Under the pieces are notes generated by a model. It made no database searches. It saw only the letters and a list, made by a program, of their open reading frames with translations, and was not told the DNA's origin. Of a stretch of DNA of 64,000 nt, positions 9,483 through 17,630 are shown piece after piece (the stretch's first letter is position 1; the number at the start of each line of letters is the position of its first letter). This DNA comes from Arthrobacter cheniae (GTDB lineage: Bacteria > Actinomycetota > Actinomycetes > Actinomycetales > Micrococcaceae): positions 407 through 64,406 of the forward strand of contig NZ_QZVT01000009.1 of the NCBI RefSeq assembly GCF_003602275.1. Direction: 5' to 3'. The translations under genes were made by a program, and so were the position numbers.

Positions 9483-9566
9483 TCAGTCTTCCGGTTGCTC
9501 ACCAATCAGGTCAGCGGGCGGCGTGTAGTTCATCCTCTGCCATCGCCCGTCTGCGTGCCGGGCCGT
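9483..9566 (-). CDS. possible 27-residue small ORF
   Basis: A GTG-started frame would read VTARHADGRWQRMNY followed by TPPADLIGEQPED, ending at 9483, just upstream of the CmtR-like gene. Third positions are fairly GC-rich and composition is protein-like, but no clear ribosome-binding site is seen and the frame extends further upstream into non-protein-like sequence. It could be the tail of a decayed gene. Confidence 0.2.
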   Translation of the reverse strand, partial: TARHADGRWQRMNYTPPADLIGEQPED

Positions 9567-9640
9567 CACGGCATGGGTAGTGTCGGGCCGGGATTCGCTC
9601 GACTGCTCTTGTTCCGATAACTGGTCATGCGCACCCCATG

Positions 9641-9673
9641 GTGCCCGCCGGCTCGGATCAAGCCGGCGGGCAC
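9641..9673 (-). terminator. terminator of the GDPD gene
   Basis: A 13-bp perfect stem (GTGCCCGCCGGCT 9641-9653, AGCCGGCGGGCAC 9661-9673) with a seven-base loop lies 25 bases after the stop of the minus-strand phosphodiesterase gene. CCATG/CATGG flanks lengthen it. Confidence 0.8.
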
Positions 9674-9697
9674 TCATGGAGTCCGACGCTGCAGGAA

Positions 9698-10909
9698 CTA
9701 GTTCGCGAAGACGTCCTGCAGTCGCGTACCGATCCACAGCGCAACCGAATCGCCGCCGTTGTTCAGCACGGAAACGCTGCCGCCGTTGTAGTAGGCCTGC
9801 GCAGAGTTGGTTCCGGGTCCGGTGTAGACGCGCAACTCGGCGCCTGGAGCCAGGACGTAGCCGTCACCGACGGTCAGGATGCTGCTGGCTGCATCGCGGA
9901 TGATCGCCCCGCTCACGTCAACGCTTGCTGCCGAGGTGTTGCGAAGCAGCACGTACTCGCCGTTCTCGGGCTGCACGTCGTCCCCGGCGGGGTTGTTCAC
10001 CGAACTGGTGACCTCGACGCCGGCGCCGGGAAACATCGGCTGGCCCTGGAGGAAGCGCTGATTCTCGATCGGGAAATCGGTGGTGACCGCGTCGACTCCC
10101 AGGTCCAGCGAATACTGCACTGCTTCGGGTGAATTCACCGTGTACACACCGAGGATCAAACCCGCGCCCTTGACATCGGCAACATTCTGCGGGGTGAGCA
10201 CTCGGTAGTCCGTGCCCACGGAGTCCGCGAAGGTTGCCCAGGACTCGACGACCGCGCGCGTCGGCACCACACCGGTGAGTTGCTGCAACTCGATCTCCGG
10301 CGCGATAGCGGCGAAACGACGGTTCGACGCCTCATCGAAACTGAGGACCTGGATCTTTTCGGCTGCGACCAGCCGGCTCCACGTCGGATCGTTGCGCAGT
10401 TCGTCGGCAACGACCTGCTCGATCCCGGGCGAGTAGACGGGTGACTTGATCTCGATGTACACACCGGTCTGCGTCGTCGCGACCTGAGCGGCATCGTCCA
10501 GATGAGGGATGCGCTCGCCTACGTACTTGTCACTGAAGTAGGAGCCGGCGTCGAGCTGTTGCAGTTCCGCCCAGGTGAAGGAGGTGACCGGGTTGTTCGC
10601 ACGGCCGGGAAACACCTCCTCGACGTCGGTGGTGCGGGCGGGCGTGTCGTCGTGGAAGAGGAACGGAACGCCGTCGGAGCTCAGTTGCACGTCGATCTCG
10701 AAGAAGTCCGCTCCGGATGCACGCCCGTCCTTGAAGGCAGCGACGGTGTTCTCCGGTGCGGTGCCAGACGCTCCGCGGTGTCCGATCAGGACAGGTACCT
10801 CGTTCGTCCGCTCGGCGGGCGCAGCGTGTGCGACGCCGGCCGGCGCGATGGTGGCGAGCGTCAGCCCTGCAACAGCAGTGACGAGAGTCTTGGTCAAGCG
10901 ATAAGCCAT
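9698..10909 (-). CDS. glpQ: secreted glycerophosphodiester phosphodiesterase with lamin-tail-like domain
   Basis: The ATG at 10909 is preceded by AAGGGA and starts a Sec signal peptide (MAYRLTKTLVTAVAGL, cleavage near AHA-AP, residue 30). The GDPD domain follows: catalytic GHRGASGTAPENT near residue 42, FFEIDVQLSSDGVPFLFHDD, a YIEIKSP strand and TVNSPEAVQYSLDLGVDAVTTDFP. After about residue 290 comes a separate domain of about 100 residues (PENGEYVLLRN, SGAIIRDA, VLAPGAELRVYTG, NNGGDSVALW) that reads as a lamin-tail (LTD) fold, which in bacteria anchors or targets secreted hydrolases. The enzyme would release glycerol 3-phosphate from exported glycerophosphodiesters or teichoic-acid-like polymers. 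403 residues. Confidence 0.88.
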   Translation of the reverse strand: MAYRLTKTLVTAVAGLTLATIAPAGVAHAAPAERTNEVPVLIGHRGASGTAPENTVAAFKDGRASGADFFEIDVQLSSDGVPFLFHDDTPARTTDVEEVFPGRANNPVTSFTWAELQQLDAGSYFSDKYVGERIPHLDDAAQVATTQTGVYIEIKSPVYSPGIEQVVADELRNDPTWSRLVAAEKIQVLSFDEASNRRFAAIAPEIELQQLTGVVPTRAVVESWATFADSVGTDYRVLTPQNVADVKGAGLILGVYTVNSPEAVQYSLDLGVDAVTTDFPIENQRFLQGQPMFPGAGVEVTSSVNNPAGDDVQPENGEYVLLRNTSAASVDVSGAIIRDAASSILTVGDGYVLAPGAELRVYTGPGTNSAQAYYNGGSVSVLNNGGDSVALWIGTRLQDVFAN

Positions 10910-11032
10910 AAGGTGATGTCCCTTTCGGACGTGGTGTTGGTCCCTCGCTCGACGGTCCATGCTGCGGCAGTCCATGCGGTCAACGCCGGGTGAACTGCTG
11001 ATGAAAGCCCCGACTTCTTCTCCTATCCGCAT

Positions 11033-12130
11033 TCACCACCGACCCGTCTGTGGCGTCGCTCTGTTGCGGGGAGACGGTCCTAGTTCCCCTGGGGCAGCTG
11101 GATCGCCCTGAGGAATGGCGCGCTCACGAAGGAATTCGGTGATCTTCGCGGCCATGGCCTTCGATTGGGTCCAGTGCAGGTAGTGCGGGCCCTCGAGCTC
11201 GACGATCTCGTGGTGAGTGACGTTCTTGAGCTGGTTCTCGTGCTTCTCGAGCCAGTTGGGAATAGTGGCGACGCTGTCGCTGGAGAGGAGGTCGAGAACG
11301 GGCATGTCGTCGGGGTAAGTCACTCCGTCGAGTGCTGCGGCATTGCTGCTCATTCGAGCGGTTTCATCGTCGACCGCCGCGTTACCGTAGTTCCAGCTCG
11401 TCATTGTGCGCATGTGTTGGAGTTCTGCCGCTGTGAAGTCGGCGTCGCTCGACGGGTCCGCCAGGCTGGGGGCGATCCAGACCACGGTTCGGACCAAGCC
11501 GATTGCGGATAATATCCGGCCGGCATTGATGCCGCCGCCGGTCGAGGAAGCTGTGCCCGCCTTGGCCAAGGGCACGGTGGGGTCAATGCCGACAACGGCG
11601 GTAACTTCGTCGGGATACCTGTTCGCGTAGTCGAGGGTGTAGAAGCCGGCGATGGAATGTCCTGCCAGAACGTAGGGCTGGCCGAGGGCAAGGGAGGAGA
11701 GGGCGTCATGGAGCTCGGTGCTGATGTTCTCTACGGTCCGCTCCCGTGCGCTCAAGTCGCTGTAGCCGTAGCCGAAACCTTCGATGACGATGACGTCGAA
11801 GGAGTCGAGTTCCCGGATCAGGGGCGCGAAGTCCAGCGCGGGCGCGGTTGTCCCCAGGCCACTGAGCAGGACAAGAGGTTGTGCACCTTCGGTGCCGGCC
11901 CGGTAGACGTTCATCGCGCCGTCGGCAACCTCCACGAGCTCGCCGTAGGGGGCAAGGCTCGATTTCTCGTGCTGTTCCAGGAAGAAGTTGCCTGCTGTGG
12001 ATGCAAGAGTCACTCCCAGCGCGGCAAGGGCGATGATGCCTGTGACCTTCAGCGCGCGCCGTGGCCGCCGGCGTCGTACGGTTGTTCGTTCTGACGCAGG
12101 GTGCGGTAGGTGACGGCTGACCTGTGGCAT
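11033..12130 (-). CDS. membrane-anchored or secreted alpha/beta hydrolase
   Basis: The 365-residue protein opens with a basic segment (RRRRPRRALK) and one hydrophobic helix (VTGIIALAALGVTLASTAGN), an uncleaved signal-anchor or signal peptide. The alpha/beta hydrolase core has the oxyanion strand LVLLSGLGTTAP, nucleophile elbow AGHSIAG near residue 155, a WIAPSLADPSSDADFTAAE lid region and the catalytic histidine in EGPHYLHWTQ near residue 325. The substrate is unknown; esterase or lipase is most likely. It ends 123 bases upstream of the GDPD gene in the same direction, so both secreted hydrolases may be co-transcribed. Its 5' side faces the ygiB-like operon across 299 bases. Confidence 0.82.
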   Translation of the reverse strand: MPQVSRHLPHPASERTTVRRRRPRRALKVTGIIALAALGVTLASTAGNFFLEQHEKSSLAPYGELVEVADGAMNVYRAGTEGAQPLVLLSGLGTTAPALDFAPLIRELDSFDVIVIEGFGYGYSDLSARERTVENISTELHDALSSLALGQPYVLAGHSIAGFYTLDYANRYPDEVTAVVGIDPTVPLAKAGTASSTGGGINAGRILSAIGLVRTVVWIAPSLADPSSDADFTAAELQHMRTMTSWNYGNAAVDDETARMSSNAAALDGVTYPDDMPVLDLLSSDSVATIPNWLEKHENQLKNVTHHEIVELEGPHYLHWTQSKAMAAKITEFLRERAIPQGDPAAPGELGPSPRNRATPQTGRW

Positions 12131-12336
12131 GGGGACGTTTCCAGACTCAAGGGTGTTGGGATGAAGGTGGAACCCGCCCGAAGGCGGGCCTTTCGCCGAA
12201 CGACATCACTTCCGAAGAAGGAGGGGAGGTCCCGCAGATGTGTTGTGTCTTCGCTGCGTTGACGCTGCACGTTCGCTCGGGGAACCGGTCGCGCTTCTTG
12301 CGAACCGAACGGGTGCAATGCCACCACACGAGGAGA

Positions 12337-12357
12337 ATATACCCCCAGGGGGTATAT
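12337..12357. promoter_or_regulatory. CsoR/CstR-like operator palindrome
   Basis: A perfect palindrome of two ten-base arms (ATATACCCCC and GGGGGTATAT) around a single A lies 72 bases before the lipoprotein start codon. Operators of the CsoR family (Cu(I)-sensing CsoR/RicR and persulfide-sensing CstR) share the TACCCC/GGGGTA pattern. It is in the divergent region between the hydrolase and the lipoprotein-ligase-permease operon and could control either; it is closer to the operon. No csoR-like gene is in this window. A small GCCCGCC/GGCGGGC hairpin at 12173-12188 is the only other structure in this gap. Confidence 0.65.
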
Positions 12358-12429
12358 CTCAAGGGTGTGGATGGAACTCGAGCAGCCAGCACGATGACAC
12401 AGCCGGGCAGCCCCGGTAGAAAGGTAGAC

Positions 12430-12864
12430 ATGGATCCCCAGCTCCCCCCGGCCGCCGCGAGGGCACTCGTTCGCGGAACAGCAGGTAGTGCACGCCTCCG
12501 CCGGAGCTCGAGCGTCGCCCTCGGAGTGACGGCCCTGCTCTCGAGCGCACTCCTGACCGGGTGTTCGCCGGACGGCGAGGTCATCGATGCCGATTACGCG
12601 AAGGTGTGCCAGGACCGCACTACCCAGGAACGGGCGGAGGACGATCGCTGCAGCGACCGAGGCGTGTCCTCGGGCCTGTACGGCTGGTACTTCCTGGCCA
12701 TGGGTTCGGACAGCCGTAGCATCCCGGCCGTCGGTTCCGGACTCTCGGGAGGCACGAACTCCATACCGCCCGGTGCTACGTCGAGGTCCGGTGTAACACC
12801 CGACGGATCCTCCTCGGTCTCGCGCGGCGGCTTCGGCAGCAGCAATGGCGGAACGGGCGGATGA
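12430..12864 (+). CDS. YgiB/DUF1190-like lipoprotein
   Basis: The ATG at 12430 follows AGAAAGG. The 144-residue product has a basic N-terminus and a lipoprotein signal ending in the lipobox LLTGC (lipidated Cys45). The mature part is short, with two further cysteines (KVCQD, DRCSD), a GLYGWYFL segment and a Ser/Gly-rich tail that contains SRGGFGSSNGG. The tail motif RGGFG and the position directly before a YgiC-type ligase match enterobacterial YgiB and YjfM (DUF1190). In those operons the lipoprotein is thought to be the target or partner of the ligase. Overall similarity is weak, so the family link rests on context and the tail. It overlaps the open frame of the ligase. Confidence 0.7.
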   Translation: MDPQLPPAAARALVRGTAGSARLRRSSSVALGVTALLSSALLTGCSPDGEVIDADYAKVCQDRTTQERAEDDRCSDRGVSSGLYGWYFLAMGSDSRSIPAVGSGLSGGTNSIPPGATSRSGVTPDGSSSVSRGGFGSSNGGTGG

Positions 12865-12865
12865 C

Positions 12866-14047
12866 GTGAAACGACGCACCTCGACGCCGCGGCCGGACTG
12901 GCGCCAGAAGATCGAGAGCGTGGGCCTGATCTACTCGACGACCATCAAGCCCGACGGCGAGGCGATCGAATACTGGAACGAGGGGGCGTACTACGAGTTC
13001 GAGATGAGCGAAGTGGAGACGCTGGAAGCCGTCACCGAGGAGATGCACGAGATGTCCCTCAACGCTGCCCGTTATCTCGCCACCGGAGCCATGGGCACGA
13101 TCGGCATCGGCGCGGACGCACTACGGCTCGCGGCAGAGTCCCTCGAGAAGTCCGACCCCGCCGTCTACGGCCGGTTCGACTTCGCCTACGACGGCTATGG
13201 CCCGGCGAAGCTGCTCGAGTACAACGCGGACACCCCCACAGGCCTCATCGAGGCCTCGCTCGCGCAGTACTACTGGCTGCAGGACGTCCGGCCCGAGTCC
13301 GACCAGTGGAACGGCATCCACGAAGCGCTCGTCGCATCCTGGCAGAAGCTGTACGCGGCGTCCGGGCTGACCACGCTGCACGTCGCCCATACGGAGGTCG
13401 AGACGTCCGGCGAGGACTGGATGACGGCCGCCTACATGCGCGACGTCGCCATGCAGGGCGGCTGGAACACCGTCGGCATCAACATGGGCGACATCGGCTG
13501 GGACGCCGACAGCAAGCTCTTCGTCGACCTCGACGACGAGCCCATTTCCACCATGTTCAAGCTGTACCCGTGGGAGCTCATGATCAAGGAGGAGTTCGGC
13601 AGGCACATCCTCGCCTGGCCGACGTCGACGCGCTGGATAGAACCCGCCTGGAAGATGCTCCTCTCCACCAAGGCCCTGCTCGCCGCTCTCTGGCACCTCT
13701 ACCCGAACCACCCCAACCTCCTGCCCGCCTATCTCGACTCGCCACGTGAACTGTCCGAATGGGTGGCGAAGCCGCTGCACGGACGCGAAGGGGACAACAT
13801 CCGTATTCATGCCTACGGCATCGAGCTCGAGCAGCCCGGGGACTACGGCTCGGAGGGCTGGTGCTACCAGGCCTGGCACCCGCTGCCGTCGATGGACGGC
13901 AACCGGCCGGTCCTCGGTTCGTGGGTGGTCGACGGCGAGAGCGTCGGCGTGGGAATCCGCGAATCGGACGGCTATGTCACCGACTACTTCTGCCGCTTCG
14001 TCCCGAACGTCATCAACGCTCCCGCCCCTCCGGTGGGCGCACCATGA
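12866..14047 (+). CDS. YgiC/YjfC-like ATP-grasp ligase (glutathionylspermidine synthase family)
   Basis: The GTG at 12866 is chosen because its product VKRRTSTPRPDWRQK aligns residue for residue with the N-terminus of E. coli YgiC (12 residues before the conserved PDW tryptophan) and GGCGGA precedes it; an ATG at 12845 is the alternative. The 393-residue protein keeps the family blocks IEYWNEGAYYEF, FDFAYDGYGPAKLLEYNADT, TMFKLYPWELMIKEEFG, WIEPAWKMLLSTKALLAALW, PNHPNLLPAYL, VAKPLHGREGDNI and GSWVVDGESVGVGIRESDG. These form the ATP-grasp domain of glutathionylspermidine synthase without the amidase domain, so it likely forms an amide bond on a peptide or polyamine. Substrates are unknown. ATGA overlap couples it to the permease. 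Confidence 0.88.
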   Translation: MKRRTSTPRPDWRQKIESVGLIYSTTIKPDGEAIEYWNEGAYYEFEMSEVETLEAVTEEMHEMSLNAARYLATGAMGTIGIGADALRLAAESLEKSDPAVYGRFDFAYDGYGPAKLLEYNADTPTGLIEASLAQYYWLQDVRPESDQWNGIHEALVASWQKLYAASGLTTLHVAHTEVETSGEDWMTAAYMRDVAMQGGWNTVGINMGDIGWDADSKLFVDLDDEPISTMFKLYPWELMIKEEFGRHILAWPTSTRWIEPAWKMLLSTKALLAALWHLYPNHPNLLPAYLDSPRELSEWVAKPLHGREGDNIRIHAYGIELEQPGDYGSEGWCYQAWHPLPSMDGNRPVLGSWVVDGESVGVGIRESDGYVTDYFCRFVPNVINAPAPPVGAP

Positions 14048-15552
14048 CCGCGGGTACGTCCTCCCCGATCCTCCGGGACAAGGGCTTGTCCCGGAACGAC
14101 CTGGGGCTTGCAGGCAGCGTCTCGATCGGCCTGTCCTCGACGGCGCCCGTCTACTCCCTGGCCGCTACCCTCGGTTTCGTCGTCCTCGCGGTCGGGGTCC
14201 ACGCGCCGGCAGCATTCATCCTCGCCTTCGTGCCCATGCTGTTCATCGCGTTCGCGTACCGCGAGCTGAACAACGCGCTACCGGACTGCGGGACCACGTT
14301 CATCTGGGCCTCGGTCGCCTTCGGCCGGTTCACGGGCTGGCTCGGCGGGTGGGGTGTCGCACTGTCGGGAATCGTCGTCCTCGCGAACCTCGCCCAGATC
14401 GCCGGCACCTACCTGTGGCTGCTGGTGGACGAGGGCCTTGCATCCAACACGGCGCTGGTTACCGCTACCGGAGTGGCGTTCATCGCGGCCATGACTTGGA
14501 CCAACTATCGGGGCATCGACCTCGGGGAGAAGATGCAGCGCGTCACGATCATCGTCCAGTACGTCGCGCTCGCGGTGTTCGTGGCTTTCCTGGCCTGGCG
14601 CCTGGCCTCGGGACAGGCGTTCGATGCCACACGGATCAGCGCGGACTGGTTCAACCCGTTCGCCATAGGGAGCCTCGGGACCGCGGTGTACGGGGTCCTG
14701 ATCGCCCTCTTCGCCTACTGGGGATGGGACACCTGCCTCGCGCTCAATGAGGAGACGCGCAGTCCGAGGACCACGCCGGGCCGTGCCGCCATTATCTCGT
14801 CGGTGGTGCTGCTCGTCACCTACACCGGGGTGAGCGCGCTGGTGATCATGTTCGCAGGCACGGGGAGCGAGGGGATCGGCCTCGGCAACGAAGCGCACGC
14901 CGCAGACGTCTTCTACGCGATCAGCGAGGCCGCGCTCGGTCCGTGGGCCTGGATCGCTGTCGTCGCGGTCCTCGTGTCGGCCATTGCCGCGACCCAGACG
15001 ACCATCCTGCCCACGGCACGCGGGACGCTCGCGATGGCTGCCCACGGAGCGCTCCCGCGCCGCTTCGCGACGGTGCACTCCGTCTACCTCACTCCGACCT
15101 TCTCCACGATCCTGATGGGCGTGACCGCGTCCGCCTACTACGTCGTCCTGACCCTCGTCAGCGAGAACGTCCTGGCCGACTCGATCGCTTCGCTCGGGCT
15201 CTTCATCGCTTTCTACTACGGCGTCACGGGCTTCGCGTGCGTCTGGTACTTCCGGCACACGCTGCGCTCGAGCACCCGCAACCTGGTGTTCCGGGGAATC
15301 CTGCCGCTGCTGGGAGGCCTCCTGATGACGGCGGCCTTCGTCCTGTCAGCGGTCGCCATGCTCGACCCGGGCTACGGGCGAACGGTCATCGGAGGTATCG
15401 GCGGGACGTTCGTGATCGGAGTGGGAGCACTCCTGCTCGGCGTGGCCCTGATGGCCCTGTACTACTCTTCCCGACGACGGCGTGACTGCGCGGATCAGGC
15501 GATCGCCGATGTCCGTGCGGCTGCCTCGGCAGACCCGGGAACAGTCGGCTGA
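14044..15552 (+). CDS. APC-family amino acid/polyamine permease
   Basis: The ATG at 14044 overlaps the ligase stop (ATGA); a longer open frame upstream lies over the ligase gene and is not real. The 502-residue protein has about 12 transmembrane helices. The first contains the APC substrate-binding loop (VSIGLSSTAPVYSLAATLG), TM3 region has WASVAFGRFTGWLGGW, and TM6 region has ALFAYWGWDTCLALNEETRSPRTTPGRA, typical of the amino acid-polyamine-organocation superfamily. Being locked in an operon with a YgiC-like ligase and a YgiB-like lipoprotein, it may import the amino acid or polyamine that the ligase uses. It ends nine bases from a convergent MFS gene. Confidence 0.88.
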   Translation: MTAGTSSPILRDKGLSRNDLGLAGSVSIGLSSTAPVYSLAATLGFVVLAVGVHAPAAFILAFVPMLFIAFAYRELNNALPDCGTTFIWASVAFGRFTGWLGGWGVALSGIVVLANLAQIAGTYLWLLVDEGLASNTALVTATGVAFIAAMTWTNYRGIDLGEKMQRVTIIVQYVALAVFVAFLAWRLASGQAFDATRISADWFNPFAIGSLGTAVYGVLIALFAYWGWDTCLALNEETRSPRTTPGRAAIISSVVLLVTYTGVSALVIMFAGTGSEGIGLGNEAHAADVFYAISEAALGPWAWIAVVAVLVSAIAATQTTILPTARGTLAMAAHGALPRRFATVHSVYLTPTFSTILMGVTASAYYVVLTLVSENVLADSIASLGLFIAFYYGVTGFACVWYFRHTLRSSTRNLVFRGILPLLGGLLMTAAFVLSAVAMLDPGYGRTVIGGIGGTFVIGVGALLLGVALMALYYSSRRRRDCADQAIADVRAAASADPGTVG

Positions 15553-15561
15553 GACGGGAGG

Positions 15562-16890
15562 TCATCCCCGCTGGTCGGGGCCCTGTGCCTCGACCTGCTC
15601 GGCCTCGCGCTCCTCGGTCTCGCCGGCAGTCGTCGTCGCCCCGGGCTCCATGCCGTCCCGTTCCCGCCAACCGCCCTTCCGGTAGGCGGGTGTCGCTGTC
15701 GCAAGGACCAGCAGCGTCAGTGATACTGCGGCCAGCATGACGCACACCATTGCCACCGAATCGCCTCCGAGCAAGCCCACGAAAGGGCTGACCAGCCCTG
15801 CCACACCGGACTGCAGGGCTCCGATGACAGCCGCGGCTGTTCCGGCCATGTGCCCGTAGTTGTGCAGGGCGAGTACGGAGGCGTTGGCGGGAATCATGCC
15901 CTGCGTGCCGAGGACCAGCCACAACCCGGCCACCAGCCCGACGATCCCGCCGAAGCCCGTCAGGACGATGGCGAGCAGGATGAGGGCGCAGCCCATCTGT
16001 ACGATCACGGCGACGCGGAGCACCCTGATCGGAGCCGCGCGGCGCACGAGGGCGGCATTGAGCTGGGCGGACCCGACGATCGCTGCGCCGTTGATGGCGA
16101 AGACGACGGCGAACTGCCCCTGGCTGAGGCCGTACTGATCCTGGAACACGAAGGGTGAACCCACGACGTAGCTCATGATCACGGCGAGCCCGAGGCCGGG
16201 GATGACGGCGAGGGCCATGAAGTGCCGGTCGCGGAGCAGGGATGCGTAATTCCCCGCCACCCGGTGCGGGTTGCCAGGGCGGCGCTGCTCCCGGGGGAGG
16301 GATTCGGGCATGAAGCGCCACACGATCAGGACGAGGAAGAGGCCGATGAGGGCGAGCGCGTAGAAGACGGCCCGCCATTGCCACACCCCGGCGATAGCCT
16401 GCCCCACCGTCGGGGCGAAGAGCGGGGCCACGCCGATGACCAGCATCAGGCGGGACAGCAGGCGGGCCGCGTCCGACCCCACGAAGCGGTCACGGATGAC
16501 GGCGATGGCCACCACGGATGCGGCCGCGTTGAAGAACCCCTGGCAGACCCGCAGCCCGATCAGGGTGCCGATATCGGGGGTGAGCGAGCAGAGGAGGGAG
16601 GTTACGACATGCAGGGAGATGCCTATGAGCAGGGGAAGGCGGCGACCGAACCGGTCGGAGAAGGGCCCTATCACGAGCTGGCCGACACCGGCACCGATGA
16701 GCATTCCCGACATCGTGAACTGCGCCGCAGCCTGCGTGGTGTCCAAATCCTCGGCGACGACAGGCAGGGACGGAAGGTACATATCGGTGGTGATCGCCGG
16801 GAGTGCGGCGAGGGCGCCGAGCATCAGGATCCACTTGATGCTCGAACGCCTGGAGGGGGCGGTCCTGCCGCCGGTCTTCGTCATGCTCAT
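15562..16890 (-). CDS. Bcr/CflA-type MFS multidrug exporter
   Basis: The 442-residue protein has 12 predicted transmembrane helices. TM1 carries the DHA1 motif TDMYLPSLPVVAEDL characteristic of Bcr/CflA drug/H+ antiporters, the 2-3 loop has GPFSDRFGRRLPLL (MFS motif A), and TM5 has APLFAPTVGQAIAGVWQWRAVF (motif C-like). The C-terminus is a 50-residue hydrophilic tail rich in Glu and Thr. It probably exports drugs or small metabolites. It is transcribed alone and converges on the APC permease. Confidence 0.9.
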   Translation of the reverse strand: MSMTKTGGRTAPSRRSSIKWILMLGALAALPAITTDMYLPSLPVVAEDLDTTQAAAQFTMSGMLIGAGVGQLVIGPFSDRFGRRLPLLIGISLHVVTSLLCSLTPDIGTLIGLRVCQGFFNAAASVVAIAVIRDRFVGSDAARLLSRLMLVIGVAPLFAPTVGQAIAGVWQWRAVFYALALIGLFLVLIVWRFMPESLPREQRRPGNPHRVAGNYASLLRDRHFMALAVIPGLGLAVIMSYVVGSPFVFQDQYGLSQGQFAVVFAINGAAIVGSAQLNAALVRRAAPIRVLRVAVIVQMGCALILLAIVLTGFGGIVGLVAGLWLVLGTQGMIPANASVLALHNYGHMAGTAAAVIGALQSGVAGLVSPFVGLLGGDSVAMVCVMLAAVSLTLLVLATATPAYRKGGWRERDGMEPGATTTAGETEEREAEQVEAQGPDQRG

Positions 16891-16984
16891 CCTGAAACCC
16901 TAGGCAGATTGTTGACTGACCGAACAGGTGCACGGGCAAGCATTCCCACTTGACCGGGCCTCTGGACAGGGGATCGCAGCCGGG

Positions 16985-17488
16985 CTAGCGCGCCGGCAGA
17001 CTGTGCGTCGACACCTCCAGTGCACCTGCCTCGAGAACCGCTGTCATGAAGGTGCAGGACGGCTGCTGCCGGCGATCCGTGGGGGAGCCGGGATTGAGGA
17101 GCCGGAGCCCCGACGGTGCACGGGTATCCCACGGGATGTGGCTGTGCCCGAACACGAGGACGTCGACATCGGGATAGAGCGCTGCCATGCGGCCCTCCCG
17201 GCCTTGCTTCTGGCCCGCCTCATGCACGACGGCGAGGCGCACGCCGTCGAGCTCCGCCGTCGCGACCAGAGGTAGGCGCCTGCGGAGATCAGGGCCGTCG
17301 TTGTTGCCGTAGCAGGCGATCAGGCGGCGCGCGCGGACCTCGAGTTCATCGAGCAACGGCACCTCGGTCCAGTCCCCGGCGTGCACGACGACGTCCGATG
17401 ACTCGACTGCGGCCCATACCTCCGCTGGCAGGACCTTCGCGCGCTTCGGCAGGTGGGTATCGGCCAGGATCGTCAGCGAAAGGGGCAT
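16985..17488 (-). CDS. YfcE/MJ0936-type metallophosphoesterase
   Basis: The ATG at 17488 gives MPLSLTILADTHLPKR, the normal family N-terminus; a longer frame to 17533 has no support. The 167-residue protein shows the calcineurin-like metal motifs: ADTH near residue 9, VHAGD near 37, a CYGNNDGPD (GNxD) block near 60, AVVHE near 85 and FGHSHIP near 115, ending in LLNPGSPTDRR. Such enzymes hydrolyse phosphodiesters in nucleotides; the natural substrate is unknown. It is divergent from the coiled-coil membrane protein gene at 17631. Confidence 0.88.
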   Translation of the reverse strand: MPLSLTILADTHLPKRAKVLPAEVWAAVESSDVVVHAGDWTEVPLLDELEVRARRLIACYGNNDGPDLRRRLPLVATAELDGVRLAVVHEAGQKQGREGRMAALYPDVDVLVFGHSHIPWDTRAPSGLRLLNPGSPTDRRQQPSCTFMTAVLEAGALEVSTHSLPAR

Positions 17489-17570
17489 GGAACCATTGTC
17501 CTGCGGCGATGGTGCACTTCCGCGCCGGCCCACCCCGTGACAAGGCGGGAACCCTGTGGCATCATTTTCG

Positions 17571-17582
17571 TAAGCACGCTTA
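17571..17582 (+). promoter_or_regulatory. TAAG-N4-CTTA motif, copy 1
   Basis: TAAGCACGCTTA is followed by GTAATGAG and lies 48 bases before the GTG of the coiled-coil membrane protein. The same 12-base inverted repeat occurs at 24217-24228 and 24857-24868, each time in a promoter region and oriented so that an AT-rich extension points to the gene. It may be an operator or part of an alternative promoter. Confidence 0.45.
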
Positions 17583-17630
17583 GTAATGAGTCCGGCGGCC
17601 CGTCGCCGTCGACGAGTGAGGGAGCCAGAA

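Noticed and set aside
12173-12190. Attenuator before the YgiB-like operon
   Set aside because: The GCCCGCC/GGCGGGC hairpin is short, lies upstream of the likely operator and has only three T residues behind it.
12845-12865. ATG 12845 as start of the YgiC-like ligase
   Set aside because: The GTG at 12866 aligns with the E. coli YgiC N-terminus and has a better upstream purine tract. The ATG cannot be fully excluded.
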